From Myxococcales bacterium (GTDB lineage Bacteria; Myxococcota_A; Polyangia; Polyangiales; Ga0077539): a stretch of 64,000 nt of DNA. The notes under the pieces are model-generated. The model saw only the letters and a program-made list of their open reading frames with translations, was not told the DNA's origin and made no database searches. Position numbers and translations under genes: made by a program. Positions within the stretch are counted from its first letter, which is position 1, and every line of letters begins with the position of its first letter. Positions 51,571 to 59,784 of this stretch are shown here, one piece after another. Location of the stretch: positions 62,001 to 126,000 of the forward strand of contig JAAFIF010000014.1 of the NCBI GenBank assembly GCA_013298625.1, in the 5' to 3' direction.

Positions 51571-52350
51571 GTGTCGTTCAGACGTCTGAACGACTTCGCC
51601 GTCCGCCCTCGTTTCACATCGCTGCGCGTCCTCGGCGCCATCGCGGATCGGCTCTCGAGACAGCGAGTCTCCGATGGGGGGATCGTCCGGACGTGCAGCT
51701 GTGTGATTCGCCGCGACGAAACTGTCCTGTGCTGGGGATGGAACCGGTTATCTCGAATCGGTGACGGCACGGTGGACGGCTTTCGACGGCCGACCGTCGT
51801 CGCGGGATTGAGCGGGGGCGTTCAACTCGACGCCGGCTGGAGCCACACGTGCGCACGACTTCGCGACGGCGCTGTTCGTTGCTGGGGCCACAACGACGCA
51901 GGTCAGGTCGGTGACGCAACGCGCGTCGACCGCCCGAGCGTCACGAACGTGACGGGGCTTCGACCGGTGCTCGACTTCGAGTGCGGCGAGAAGCGAAGCG
52001 TCGCGCTGACGGCGCCCGATGAGCTTTGGGTGGTGGGGACGCAACGAGAGCCCGACGCGCCTCGACGAGGTCGTCATGGTTCCGACGCGCTTCGGAACCT
52101 TCACGGCCATCGCGCAGCTCGCGCCGGGAGCGGCGACTACCTGTGTCCGACTCGAAAGCGGGCGCGTTCGATGCTGGGGCCGCGGCGCGCTGGGCGCGCT
52201 GGGTCATGGAAGCGATCGCGATCAACTTCTGCCAGTGAACGTGGCGATGCTCGACGACGCGGTCGAGCTCGTCGCGGGCGACCGTCACCGCTGCGCGCGA
52301 CGACCTTCGGGCTCGCTCGTGTGCTGGGGCAGCAACAACCGTGTCGCTGA
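51571..52350 (+). pseudogene. RCC1-repeat protein gene, frameshifted and truncated
   Basis: RCC1-type blades are visible: ETVLCWGWNRLSRIGDGT, GWSHTCARLRDGAVRCWG and then GRVRCWGRGALGALGHG and RPSGSLVCWGSNN. The last two lie in a frame +1 from the first, so one base is gained (or two lost) near the G-run at 52028-52030. There is no signal peptide, and the final blades degenerate before the metallo-beta-lactamase-fold gene. RCC1 proteins of myxobacteria are usually secreted lipoproteins; this remnant lacks that N-terminus. A sequencing error at the G-run could explain the frameshift but not the missing ends. Confidence 0.75.
51573..51594. promoter_or_regulatory. Perfect 22-bp palindrome
   Basis: GTCGTTCAGAC is followed directly by its exact reverse complement. 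It lies at the very start of the RCC1 remnant. A smaller dyad GTTGA-T-TCAAC is at 51553-51563. It could be an operator or a hairpin left from an inserted element. Confidence 0.4.
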
Positions 52351-52472
52351 GCCTGCTCCCCGTTGCCGTGCTGCCGCTGCGCTGATTGCCATCGCGCGAC
52401 GGCCAGCGCACAAGGGGCGCGTCACAGACACCGTTGCGTTCGGGCCGGCTCTCGGGACACGGTTGCCAGTGA

Positions 52473-53165
52473 ATGTGGCGGTGTCTGGTGGTGTTTGCGC
52501 TGATGGTCTTGTGCTCGTGCTCGGCGCGCGTGCGCGGCCCGCACGGGATCGTCGGAGGGCGCGCAGCGGATGGGTTCTTCTACGTCGTTCCTGTCGCGGG
52601 TGGAGTCGTGCTCGTCGACACAGGAGAGCAGCCGGACGGAGCGCTGCTGCGCGAGCTCGTCGCCGGACGCACCATCGTCGCCGTGCTCGTGACGCACGCG
52701 CACCACGACCACTATGCGTTCGCGCACGCGCTCGGAAGCGTCCCCGTCTACGTCGGAGCCGAAGACATCCGCCGCATGCGCGGCGAGACGCAGCACCAAG
52801 GCGCGATTCAACGAGCGCAGCGCGCGCAAAACGGCGGCGTCGACAACCTCCCGCCCGTCCCAGCTGGCGTGCGCCCCGTGGAAGACCAACAGCGACTCGT
52901 GCTCGGCGATCGTGCGTTCACCGCGATCGCGCTGCCTGGCCACACGCCCGGCAGCACGGCGTATCTCTACGAAGACGTGCTGTTCGGCGGCGACGCTGCC
53001 ATGGCGCGCAACGGCGCCCTCGCGCCGATCGACGAGGGCTACTCCGACGACCCGGCCATGGCCCGCGCGTCGCTGCGGCGGCTCACGGGCTACGCGTTTC
53101 GCACGGTGATGGACGGACACACCGGCATCACGGCGATGGGGCCCGACGCCATCGCGCGCGAGTGA
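52473..53165 (+). CDS. Metallo-beta-lactamase-fold hydrolase, lipoprotein
   Basis: The protein has 230 residues. The signal peptide FALMVLCSC gives a lipidated Cys. THAHHDH at 74-80 is the HxHxDH zinc motif. LPGHTPGS, FGGDAA (bridging Asp) and MDGHTG (last His) complete the MBL ligand set. The fold is that of glyoxalase II/beta-lactamase-like hydrolases; substrate class cannot be chosen from sequence. It is secreted and lipid-anchored. Its ATG lies within decayed RCC1 sequence (LPVNVAV reads as a blade remnant in another frame), so the start region appears to be built on the remnant. Confidence 0.85.
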   Translation: MWRCLVVFALMVLCSCSARVRGPHGIVGGRAADGFFYVVPVAGGVVLVDTGEQPDGALLRELVAGRTIVAVLVTHAHHDHYAFAHALGSVPVYVGAEDIRRMRGETQHQGAIQRAQRAQNGGVDNLPPVPAGVRPVEDQQRLVLGDRAFTAIALPGHTPGSTAYLYEDVLFGGDAAMARNGALAPIDEGYSDDPAMARASLRRLTGYAFRTVMDGHTGITAMGPDAIARE

Positions 53166-53296
53166 TCCGCGGCCGCGATCACCACGACAGCCGTCGAAGC
53201 AACGCAGCATCCATCGAGAAAACACCGATGGATCGCGTCATGATGCGCGGCGATCAGGGTGAACTCGAGCGCGATCGTCGCTGTGCACCTCGAAGC

Positions 53297-53848
53297 TCAA
53301 ATCGTCACGCTCAGGATGAAGAGCGTCTGCTCTGCGACCGGCGACAAGAACTCGTGATGGAGCGGCGCCGTCGCGACGCGCGCCATCGCGAGCAAGCCGA
53401 GCCCAGCGCTGCCATCGGCGCTCACGGGCGCCTTCAATTGCAGCTTGTACCGCTTCTTGAGCTCCGCCTTGTCGAGGCCGTCGAGCGCGACGAGCCGAGC
53501 CTTCAACGCCGCGACGTCCGTCGCGCGCACGTGATTGGCGGCGCTGAGGACGAAGCGGTCGTTGTGCTTCAGCATGAGCAACGCGCCGTGAGCGTCGGGG
53601 TCGCGCTCGGCCGCGAGCACGCCGCCGAACGCGCTGCGCGCGTAGCTCTGAATGTTCTGCGACATCTCGACAAAGACGCTGAAGACGTCGTTTCTCTGCT
53701 CTTCGTCGGCCGACGCCTCGAGCAGCTGCTCGCGCACGACGCGTCCCTTCGACTCGATGACCGCATGGGAGAACGCCCCAGAGAAGCAAAGCAGCTCTTC
53801 GCTAGGCTGCGCGCGCGCTCGGGTCCGAAGTAGCTCTGCGATGTGCAT
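53297..53848 (-). CDS. SiaB-like protein kinase family protein (DUF6272)
   Basis: The protein has 183 residues. LLCFSGAFSHAVIESKGRVV, VFVEMSQNIQSYARSA and GSAGLGLLAMARVA follow the order of SiaB/DUF6272 proteins, which have a GHKL-like fold with the E-x-x-Q-N N-box and a G-box. SiaB in Pseudomonas phosphorylates the anti-sigma-antagonist-like SiaC. No SiaC-like STAS protein or phosphatase is adjacent, so the module is an orphan here. It is cytoplasmic, and activity toward a STAS-type partner is inferred from the family only. Confidence 0.7.
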   Translation of the reverse strand: MHIAELLRTRARAQPSEELLCFSGAFSHAVIESKGRVVREQLLEASADEEQRNDVFSVFVEMSQNIQSYARSAFGGVLAAERDPDAHGALLMLKHNDRFVLSAANHVRATDVAALKARLVALDGLDKAELKKRYKLQLKAPVSADGSAGLGLLAMARVATAPLHHEFLSPVAEQTLFILSVTI

Positions 53849-54004
53849 GGTCGCGATGCTGACGGCTCGCTCGACCGCTCGATCCCGAGGGTCTCAGCAA
53901 GCCGATCAGTGCTATCGCTCTCCGTGAGGCGACCGCAACATTTCGCGATGCGCTCGTGATCTGAACGGTTTGGGGCACGAGCGCCGGCGCCGGTTCTCTC
54001 GAGG

Positions 54005-54475
54005 CTACCGTCGCGGTCCCGCGGCAGGCGACGCTGAGCTCACGGTTCGCACGCGCAGGATCACCCAGTACTGCATCTGGTTGTTCACCATCATGCTGAC
54101 GCCGCAGTGCGGCCCCGAGTCCTCTCCGCCCCGCGCGGGAGCGATCTCGACCTCCGTCCACGAAGAGAAGAGCGTCGCGTGTCTGGGGCCCAGGCAGCCC
54201 GGCGCCGACCCGCGCCGATCGGAGTAGTAGTACGAGAGCTGGGTGGACGGCAGGGTTCCCTGCACGTTGCGAATCGCGACAGCGGCGCTGCAGCCACCGC
54301 CTCCGCAGCCGCCTCCGCCCTCTCGCTGCAGCTCGAGTCGCACCGTGGCTCCGCGGGCTGCGACGAACCGTGACGCGCCGGGCACCGCGCGCCACGGACC
54401 TGCGAGCGCGGTCGCGTGCACCGTGAGAGCGACGACGATCGAGAGCGACGCTGCCGAGACGCGACGAATGCTCAT
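54005..54475 (-). CDS. Small secreted protein, unknown
   Basis: The protein has 156 residues. The signal peptide LSIVVALTVHATALAG is cleaved before GPWRAV. The mature protein contains a Gly/Cys stretch (REGGGGCGGGGCSAAVAIR), and then beta-rich VQGTLPSTQLSYYYS and SMMVNNQMQYWVILRVRTV. The CGGGGC segment may form a tight disulfide loop. TAGCCT lies 8 bases before the ATG, and no Shine-Dalgarno is present. The function is not recognisable. Confidence 0.65.
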   Translation of the reverse strand: MSIRRVSAASLSIVVALTVHATALAGPWRAVPGASRFVAARGATVRLELQREGGGGCGGGGCSAAVAIRNVQGTLPSTQLSYYYSDRRGSAPGCLGPRHATLFSSWTEVEIAPARGGEDSGPHCGVSMMVNNQMQYWVILRVRTVSSASPAAGPRR

Positions 54476-54483
54476 GGCGTGAC

Positions 54484-54489
54484 AGGCTA
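54484..54489 (-). promoter_or_regulatory. TAGCCT -10-like hexamer, leaderless start
   Basis: TAGCCT on the minus strand, then 8 bases, then ATG. Confidence 0.4.
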
Positions 54490-54656
54490 ACAGCGCGGGG
54501 TGTGCGCGCCCAGGTTGCAACGCGGAATCGCCCGCAGAACCAGCGGGCGAACGCTTCTCGGCGAGCGCGTCGATCAGCACGCAGCGGCGATGGACGGCGG
54601 CGGAGCTGTCGCGCTCGTCCTGCTCGACCGCCAGGCGTTCGATCACCGAGCGCGCT

Positions 54657-54959
54657 TCACGTCGCGCTCGATCCTCGCTCGGCGAGCAGGGACTCGATCC
54701 ACGCTCGTTCCTCTGCGTCGCGCTCGCGTCGCTCCGCCGCTGCATACACAGCGGCCACGCGGTCGAACACCGAGCGATAGGTGTCGCCGTCGAGGCGCTC
54801 GGACTCGAGCCCCTCCGCTCGAAACACCGCGTCAGTTAACTCGCTCGCGCTCTGCGGAGGCTCGCGCTCGAGGCGCTCGGCGTCCGCCGGCGGGATGCAG
54901 TAGCCCAGTTCGATGCAGAGCCGCGAGAGCAGCCCGGCGATCTCGTGTTGTTCGAACAC
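54657..54959 (-). CDS. Small helical protein (HEIAGLLSRLC family), intact copy
   Basis: The protein has 100 residues with GTG start at 54959 (alternative GTG 54965). VFEQHEIAGLLSRLCIELGY, then CIPPADAERLEREPP, then TDAVFRAEGL form a compact helical unit that I have seen as a small conserved hypothetical family in myxobacteria. The last ~35 residues are a charged coiled helix. The first ~20 codons and upstream region lie in a ~190-bp direct repeat whose second copy starts a truncated paralogue at 55595. The function is unknown, but it is probably cytoplasmic. Confidence 0.65.
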   Translation of the reverse strand: MFEQHEIAGLLSRLCIELGYCIPPADAERLEREPPQSASELTDAVFRAEGLESERLDGDTYRSVFDRVAAVYAAAERRERDAEERAWIESLLAERGSSAT

Positions 54960-55093
54960 CTTCACCTGCCCTTCGATCGTTCGAGACAGACTCTCCAACG
55001 ACGACCGTTCTATACCGCGCTGGCGGTCGCTGCCTTGGTGGCTCCGTCGTCGCGGCTCGGGCCCGATGCCGCCGCGCCGCACGATGCGATCGC
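54901..55093. repeat. Direct repeat, left copy (~190 bp)
   Basis: About 95 percent identical by eye to 55537-55728. It covers the 5' end of the small helical protein gene and its upstream region including a TATAGA-type sequence. Confidence 0.85.
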
Positions 55094-55101
55094 CCTGAGT
55101 T

Positions 55102-55440
55102 TCACCGGCGATGCTGAATTGGACCTCCGCCGGAGAGAGACTTCGAGCACTCCGTCGCCTCGCGAATCCGCGCTACGAGCTCGTCGAGAGCAACAGCGTC
55201 GCCTTGAAATGCCGGGTTCGACCAATCTCCACGGGCGATGACGTACACGACGAACCGACCAGCCGGAGGGAGCGAGCGGTACCACCCGACATCGAGCAAG
55301 ATGTCTTCTCCGAATCGCACTTGGGCGAGGTCCTCCTTGAGTTCGTCGATCTGCTCATCCATCGGTGCGGACAGACGAAGGCGGTCGAGCTCCCAGAATT
55401 CAACGCGAGCCGTGCCTAACTCAAAATCTTCAGGCTTCAT
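55102..55440 (-). CDS. Hypothetical protein translationally coupled to a truncated paralogue
   Basis: The protein has 112 residues. MKPEDFELGTARVEFWELDR, DEQIDELKEDLAQVRFGEDI and FVVYVIARGDWSNPAFQGDA look like an authentic soluble alpha/beta protein. Its last ~15 residues (SLSGGGPIQHRR) run toward the left repeat copy and may be secondary. The ATG overlaps the stop of the upstream truncated gene (ATGA). The combination suggests a two-gene unit, helical protein plus this protein, duplicated or rearranged here. The function is unknown. Confidence 0.65.
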   Translation of the reverse strand: MKPEDFELGTARVEFWELDRLRLSAPMDEQIDELKEDLAQVRFGEDILLDVGWYRSLPPAGRFVVYVIARGDWSNPAFQGDAVALDELVARIREATECSKSLSGGGPIQHRR

Positions 55441-55595
55441 GGGGCTGTGCTGGGTTGCCGTCGTAGCCGCGCGGACCGTCGCTCTCGCTGGTCTTCCTGA
55501 ATTCGGCGGAGGCTGCAGGGACGAGGTCTCGCAGGGTAGCCCAGCTCGACGCAGAGCCGCGAGAGCAGCCCGGCGATCTCGTGTTCGTTGAACAT
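55437..55595 (-). pseudogene. Truncated paralogue of the small helical protein
   Basis: The protein has 52 residues. The first 20 (MFNEHEIAGLLSRLCVELGY) match the intact copy at 54657-54959. The rest is Arg-rich and unrelated, so the gene is truncated or out of frame after ~60 bases. It may still serve to couple translation into the next gene through the ATGA overlap. Confidence 0.6.
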
Positions 55596-55728
55596 CTTCG
55601 CCTGCCCTTCGATCATTCGAGACAGACTCTCCAACGACGACCGTTCTATACCGCGCTGGCGGTCGCCGCGTTGGTGGCTCCGTCGTCGCGGCTCGGGCCC
55701 GATGCCGCCGCGCCGCACGTCGCGATCG
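55537..55728. repeat. Direct repeat, right copy (~190 bp)
   Basis: Counterpart of 54901-55093. Identity breaks just inside the truncated gene on one side and near GCACGTCGCGATCGG on the other. Confidence 0.85.
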
Positions 55729-55813
55729 GCACTCTATTCACAGCCGAAACCGAGTTGGCTCTACGCTTCGACGCGAGGCCAACGTCGACCGCTGTGTCGA
55801 ACCGCCCCCCTCG

Positions 55814-56665
55814 TCAGCCTGGAATCGACCCTGGCTCGCACGCTTCGACGGTGACCTCGGAGTGATAGAACCCTTCAGCGTCACCTCCGCCGCGGTTCAA
55901 GCCGTAGTACAGGTACACCGCCTCGCGAACGCCCCCGTCCGCAGTGCGGTACAGGATCGAGCCGAACGCGTATCCGCGCCCGTCGCGGCCGCTCCCGTCG
56001 AGCGTGGGCATCGTCTCGGACGTGTGAAGGATGCTGGCCATCGGAATGCTGAGGTTCATGATCGCGCCCATCCTCGCCGCCGCGAGCCCCGCGACGATGT
56101 TCGCCGCGGTGACCCCTCCTCGCGTGGCGAAGTCGATGAACTCGTTGCCCACGACCACCCGCGCGAACACGAGTCGGTGCATCGTTGTGCGCGGCATAAA
56201 CGTCGCGACCGCGGCCGACGTGCCCGGCATCATCGTGAATCCTCGATACGTGGTCACGAAATCATCGAGCACTGGGTGCGGCGGCATCGGGCCGAGCGCC
56301 GCACAACACTCGGCTCTCCCGGGTCGCGGCAGGATCGCGCCGGTGCAGGCGCCCCAACGCTGATCGGCGCCGCAGCTCTGCGTTCCTCGCGGGCAGTTGT
56401 TGATGAACGCACGCGCGGGGTAGCAGCTCTGCATCGCCCCGGCGGTGCAGGGGCAGTCTTCGTCGACCGTTCCGTCGAAGTCGTCGTCGAGGCTGTTGCA
56501 GAGGTCGGTCGGAGCCGTATCGAGCGCGACGTCCTGCGCTCCGGTGCTCGAGTCTCGAGCGTCCGTCGCGTCTCGCGTCGTCACGTCGCGAACGCTCGCG
56601 TCCTGAGAGGGCTCGGACGCGCAGGCCGCACAGAGAAGCATCAATGACACAGCGATGGATCGCAC
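55814..56665 (-). CDS. Lipoprotein with MopE-like metal-binding motif
   Basis: The protein has 283 residues; GTG start at 56665 has GAGGGA ~8 bases upstream. The lipobox LMLLCAAC precedes an Asp-rich linker. CNSLDDDFDGTVDEDCPC near 57-74 is the putative metal-binding repeat named after MopE (PF11617-type, CNGxDDDCDGxxDE). CYPARAFINNCPRGTQSC and CCAALGP add likely disulfides. The C-terminal ~150 residues are a separate domain (YRGFTMMPGTSAAVATF, GYAFGSILYRTADGG, REAVYLYYGLNRGG). It is a surface protein, possibly calcium-binding. The function is otherwise unknown. Confidence 0.75.
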   Translation of the reverse strand: MRSIAVSLMLLCAACASEPSQDASVRDVTTRDATDARDSSTGAQDVALDTAPTDLCNSLDDDFDGTVDEDCPCTAGAMQSCYPARAFINNCPRGTQSCGADQRWGACTGAILPRPGRAECCAALGPMPPHPVLDDFVTTYRGFTMMPGTSAAVATFMPRTTMHRLVFARVVVGNEFIDFATRGGVTAANIVAGLAAARMGAIMNLSIPMASILHTSETMPTLDGSGRDGRGYAFGSILYRTADGGVREAVYLYYGLNRGGGDAEGFYHSEVTVEACEPGSIPG

Positions 56666-56750
56666 TGGATGTCCCTCGTTTCGCTGAGCATCGTACGCGA
56701 TGCACCCGGCGCAACAACGGGCATCCGCGCGTGAAGCGAAGACCTCCCGC

Positions 56751-57431
56751 TCACTCCTCGCCCTCTTCGTCCTCTGCTCTGCCGTCGCTCTCGAGCTGCT
56801 CCATCGTCAGCGTCCGAGCTTTGCGCGCGCGACGGCGGCCGAGCTCGACCCCGATCGCGTCGAGCCCCAGCGCGTTGGCGACGGCGAGCACCGTCCCGTG
56901 TCCGCAAAAAGGGTCGACGATGATCCGCGTGTCCGTGAACGCGATCACCGCTTCGCACGCCGCGCGGCAGGCGTTCGCGCCCATTCCGCGGGTCCACGTC
57001 GTCGGCCCTGCGTCGGCGATCACGTCCGCGAAGGGCTTGGACAGATCGAGCCGCGCGTCCTGCGAAAACCCGATCAAATGCGAGTATCCCGCGCGGCTCA
57101 GCGTGCGCGTCCCCGCCGGCGCGCGCAGCACGATCCAATGAAACACGCACCGAGCGCCAGCCCTCGCGGCGCCCTCTCGGACCAGCGCGGCCTTGTCGAA
57201 CCACTGCCCTTCGACCTTCGCGTCGGTCTGATAGAACACAGCCAACGCGTCCCGAGGCGCCGCGCGCGCGCATCGCTCGGCCGCGTCGACGAACCACCCG
57301 GACCACTGCGCGCGATCGACGCCCGCGAGCTCCGTCGCGTCCGGCAGCGACGTGACGATCGAGCATCCGTCGAGCACGCCCCGCTCGCTCATCCACTGGA
57401 TCGCGTCCGCTGTGTAGACCGTGCGCTGCAT
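56751..57431 (-). CDS. SAM-dependent (DNA-type) methyltransferase-like protein
   Basis: The protein has 226 residues. IIVDPFCGHGTVLAVANALG followed by LDAIGVEL is motif I (D-P-F-x-G-x-G) of N6/N4-type DNA methyltransferases with permuted order. The catalytic motif IV (D/N/S-P-P-Y) is replaced by TSLPD near residue 28. GQWFDKAALV and AGYSHLIGFSQ occupy positions typical of these enzymes. With no PPY and no target-recognition domain, an RNA, protein or inactive variant is equally possible. It starts 3 bases after the stop of the upstream lipoprotein gene, with GGAG as ribosome-binding site. There is no restriction gene nearby. The C-terminal ~25 residues are acidic. Confidence 0.65.
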   Translation of the reverse strand: MQRTVYTADAIQWMSERGVLDGCSIVTSLPDATELAGVDRAQWSGWFVDAAERCARAAPRDALAVFYQTDAKVEGQWFDKAALVREGAARAGARCVFHWIVLRAPAGTRTLSRAGYSHLIGFSQDARLDLSKPFADVIADAGPTTWTRGMGANACRAACEAVIAFTDTRIIVDPFCGHGTVLAVANALGLDAIGVELGRRRARKARTLTMEQLESDGRAEDEEGEE

Positions 57432-57434
57432 CGC

Positions 57435-58538
57435 TCACTCTCCGCAGGGCGGCTCGATCAACGGCTCGGCGCCGTCCGTCCCGGCCCGCCAGGCGTCGGT
57501 CGCAGGGTCGTACAGCGCCACTTCGTCGCGCGCGACGCAAATGCGCAGCCCCGTTGGGTTGTCCGAGCAGCCTCGCTCGGGACGCGGGCAAGGGTTGATC
57601 ATGGCTGCGAGGTCCGTCTGCTCGTCGTCGTGCTCGCCGCGCCCCATCGCGAAGATGCGGTCGATGTCCGGCTCGCAGTCGCGGCCGCGCGCGACGAGGT
57701 CGGGGTGACCGTCGCCGTTGACGTCGCGCCACGAGACGACCCGCGTTCGCGCAGAGTGCATGTTGTCCTGGCCGCGCCACCGTCGCTCGACCAGCGCCGC
57801 GAGGCTCGGGCCCGGCGTGACGTCGTAGATGGCGTGGTACTCCATCGCGACGTAGCCCGCTGAGCACGAGGCGCGCAGGCAGTAGCGAATGATCAGCGAG
57901 AGCTCGGGCTCGTGGTCGTCGTCGAAGTCCCGCACTTCGCGGGCGAGGATCGCTGGAGCGCAGCCAGTCGCGCCGTTCTCACCGAGATAGAGATACGTCG
58001 TCGGAACCTGCGCGCTCCCCTCGAGCTGCGCCGCTCCCTCGCTCTCGCTGAACACGTGCACTTCGAACGCCGGTGACCGCGGCGCGCCCGGGTCGAACCG
58101 CTGCACCACCAGCGCGAATCGCCCGTCGCCGAGCGCGTTGAAGCCCCCTTCGGGCACGAACCTGGCCGCGCTCGACCGTCGCGCGCGAAGCATCGCCACC
58201 GCGGCGCCCAGCGACGGAGCCCTCCCCGATCGCGCCGTCGCCGGCGTCGCCGCTGGGGGCGCGCGCATCGCCCGGTCCTCGAACCCAGAGAGCACAAACG
58301 CGCTCGGCCGCAGCCCTGTCGGCCGCTCGATCGCTGCGTCGCTCGCCGCGTCTGCCGCGCTGTCTGCGCCCGCTTCGACCCGCGTCGCGTCGGGCGTCGA
58401 GTTTGGCGTCGAAGCGTCGATCGAAGCGACGTCCCGGGCCTCGGCGCGCGGCTCCGTCACCGTCGGCGGAGGTGTCTCTCGTCGACATGCGCCCGCGAGG
58501 ACGCAGAGCAACATTGAGGCAGCGCGCAGAGGATCCAT
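57435..58538 (-). CDS. Lipoprotein with FG-GAP/VCBS-like repeat
   Basis: The protein has 367 residues from ATG 58538. The lipobox LLCVLAGAC is followed by an Asp/Ala/Thr-rich linker to ~85. The mature region contains VRDFDDDHEPELSLII and SWRDVNGDGHPDLVARG, calcium-binding-loop motifs typical of FG-GAP/VCBS beta-propellers. Cys pairs are in LRASCSAGY and CPRPERGCSDN. TACGCT precedes the ATG by 6 bases. Surface-anchored propeller; ligand unknown. The gene's 5' end is duplicated as a relic at 60470-60585. It is upstream of and nearly contiguous with the methyltransferase. Confidence 0.75.
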   Translation of the reverse strand: MDPLRAASMLLCVLAGACRRETPPPTVTEPRAEARDVASIDASTPNSTPDATRVEAGADSAADAASDAAIERPTGLRPSAFVLSGFEDRAMRAPPAATPATARSGRAPSLGAAVAMLRARRSSAARFVPEGGFNALGDGRFALVVQRFDPGAPRSPAFEVHVFSESEGAAQLEGSAQVPTTYLYLGENGATGCAPAILAREVRDFDDDHEPELSLIIRYCLRASCSAGYVAMEYHAIYDVTPGPSLAALVERRWRGQDNMHSARTRVVSWRDVNGDGHPDLVARGRDCEPDIDRIFAMGRGEHDDEQTDLAAMINPCPRPERGCSDNPTGLRICVARDEVALYDPATDAWRAGTDGAEPLIEPPCGE

Positions 58539-58544
58539 CGGCGC

Positions 58545-58550
58545 AGCGTA
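58545..58550 (-). promoter_or_regulatory. TACGCT -10-like hexamer, leaderless start
   Basis: TACGCT on the minus strand, then 6 bases, then ATG. In the relic copy near 60540 the same hexamer reads GACGCT. Confidence 0.4.
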
Positions 58551-58665
58551 GAAACAGCGCGCCCCGAGCACAACCGTCCGTCGTAGCGAAGACGTCCGCG
58601 CTGAAGCTCGGAGCGAGAGGGCCGTGTGCTCTGTGGGGGCCGTTTCGTGCGCGCCGCTCGCTGCA

Positions 58666-59637
58666 TCATTCGTCGTTCGGATTCAACGCGTCGTACGTGG
58701 GGACGATCCAGCCGTCTCGCATCAACTTCGCGAGGCCCTTTCGGGATCCGACCACGAGGCGCGCGACCGATGCGCGCGAAAAGGGGGACCACGCAAACCA
58801 CGAGACGACCGGGACGAAGGCGCGCTCGCTGCCCGTTTCGATGAGCACGCGATTCAAGAGCGCGACGCACGCGGCGACGGGGTCGTTCTTCGTGGGATTG
58901 GGCAAGGACCACCGCTTGCCGTCGAGCTCCACCGTGAGCAGCAGCCGCCCCCGCGCCGTGGGTTGCACGCAGTCCACGTAGGCGTCCTTCAGCTCGTCGA
59001 GCGCGCGGCAACAGCTGTTCATCCAGTGGTGGTGGCCGGTCTCGTACATGAAGAGGTCGATCGCGTAGCCATGGCGATAGAGAACGTCGGTCATCGTCGG
59101 CGCCCAGCGCGGTCTGCGCGTCGTTCGAAGCGGAGCGCCGAGGTCCAAACCAGTCAAAAACGCGTCGAGGTCGCGCGGCGCTCGGATCCCGCTCGAGAGC
59201 AGGGCGGCCATCGCGCCGAAGGGCGTTCGGGCGCGGGTGTCCCAACACTCCGCATGCCAGCGAGCGCGTCCAGAGCGCTCGTTGACGATCGCGTCGACCG
59301 CACATGCCGCGTGCCAGGCGATGACGTCGGCGGCGTTCGGGGTGGCGGGCACATGTGCGTCGAGGCGAGCGAGAAGATCCTCTTCGAGCGCGGGCGATCG
59401 ATCGATGAGCTCGACCAACGCCTCGACCACGGATCGCGTGGGTACGTCGTGGCGATGAAGCAGCGCGAGCGCCTCGTCCAGGTTGGCGATGGTCTGCGCT
59501 GGCGACGGAGCTTCGCGGTCATCGTCGCGGCTCGGTCGTTGGAGCGTGGCCTCGGACGGAGCGACAGAAGCCTTCGTGTCGACGAGGATTCCGAGCTGCG
59601 CAGCGGTCGCCGTGGACGGGGGCGCGAGTCGCTTCAT
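58666..59637 (-). CDS. Hypothetical protein, 323 aa
   Basis: Not recognised. It is soluble and without a signal peptide. The N-terminal ~120 residues are helical (TIANLDEALALLHRHDVPTR, VIAWHAACAVDAI). The middle contains DLFMYETGHHHWMNSCCRAL, an HHH/CC cluster that could bind metal. The C-terminal part is alpha/beta with RLLLTVELDGKRWSLP, FVPVVSWFAWSPFSR and VARLVVGSRKGLAKLM. TATACC precedes the ATG by 8 bases without a Shine-Dalgarno, so the transcript may be leaderless. Confidence 0.65.
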   Translation of the reverse strand: MKRLAPPSTATAAQLGILVDTKASVAPSEATLQRPSRDDDREAPSPAQTIANLDEALALLHRHDVPTRSVVEALVELIDRSPALEEDLLARLDAHVPATPNAADVIAWHAACAVDAIVNERSGRARWHAECWDTRARTPFGAMAALLSSGIRAPRDLDAFLTGLDLGAPLRTTRRPRWAPTMTDVLYRHGYAIDLFMYETGHHHWMNSCCRALDELKDAYVDCVQPTARGRLLLTVELDGKRWSLPNPTKNDPVAACVALLNRVLIETGSERAFVPVVSWFAWSPFSRASVARLVVGSRKGLAKLMRDGWIVPTYDALNPNDE

Positions 59638-59727
59638 TCGAGCGCGGTATAGCACCGGGACAACGACGGGCTTGCGGACGCCGCTCCGTCGGGCATCACC
59701 CACGCAGCGATCGTCGAGGCGCGCTGG

Positions 59728-59762
59728 CAACACTGCGAACCCCGTCGCGGTCGTGTTTGAAA
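59728..59762 (+). repeat. Palindromic repeat relic, copy E (right end)
   Basis: GCGCTGGCAACACTGCGAAC and CCCGTCGCGGTCGTGTTTGA align with the right third of copy B2 with about six changes. It lies in the divergent spacer between two unknown genes. Confidence 0.55.
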
Positions 59763-59784
59763 ACCTGCTAATTCCTTTGGGCCA

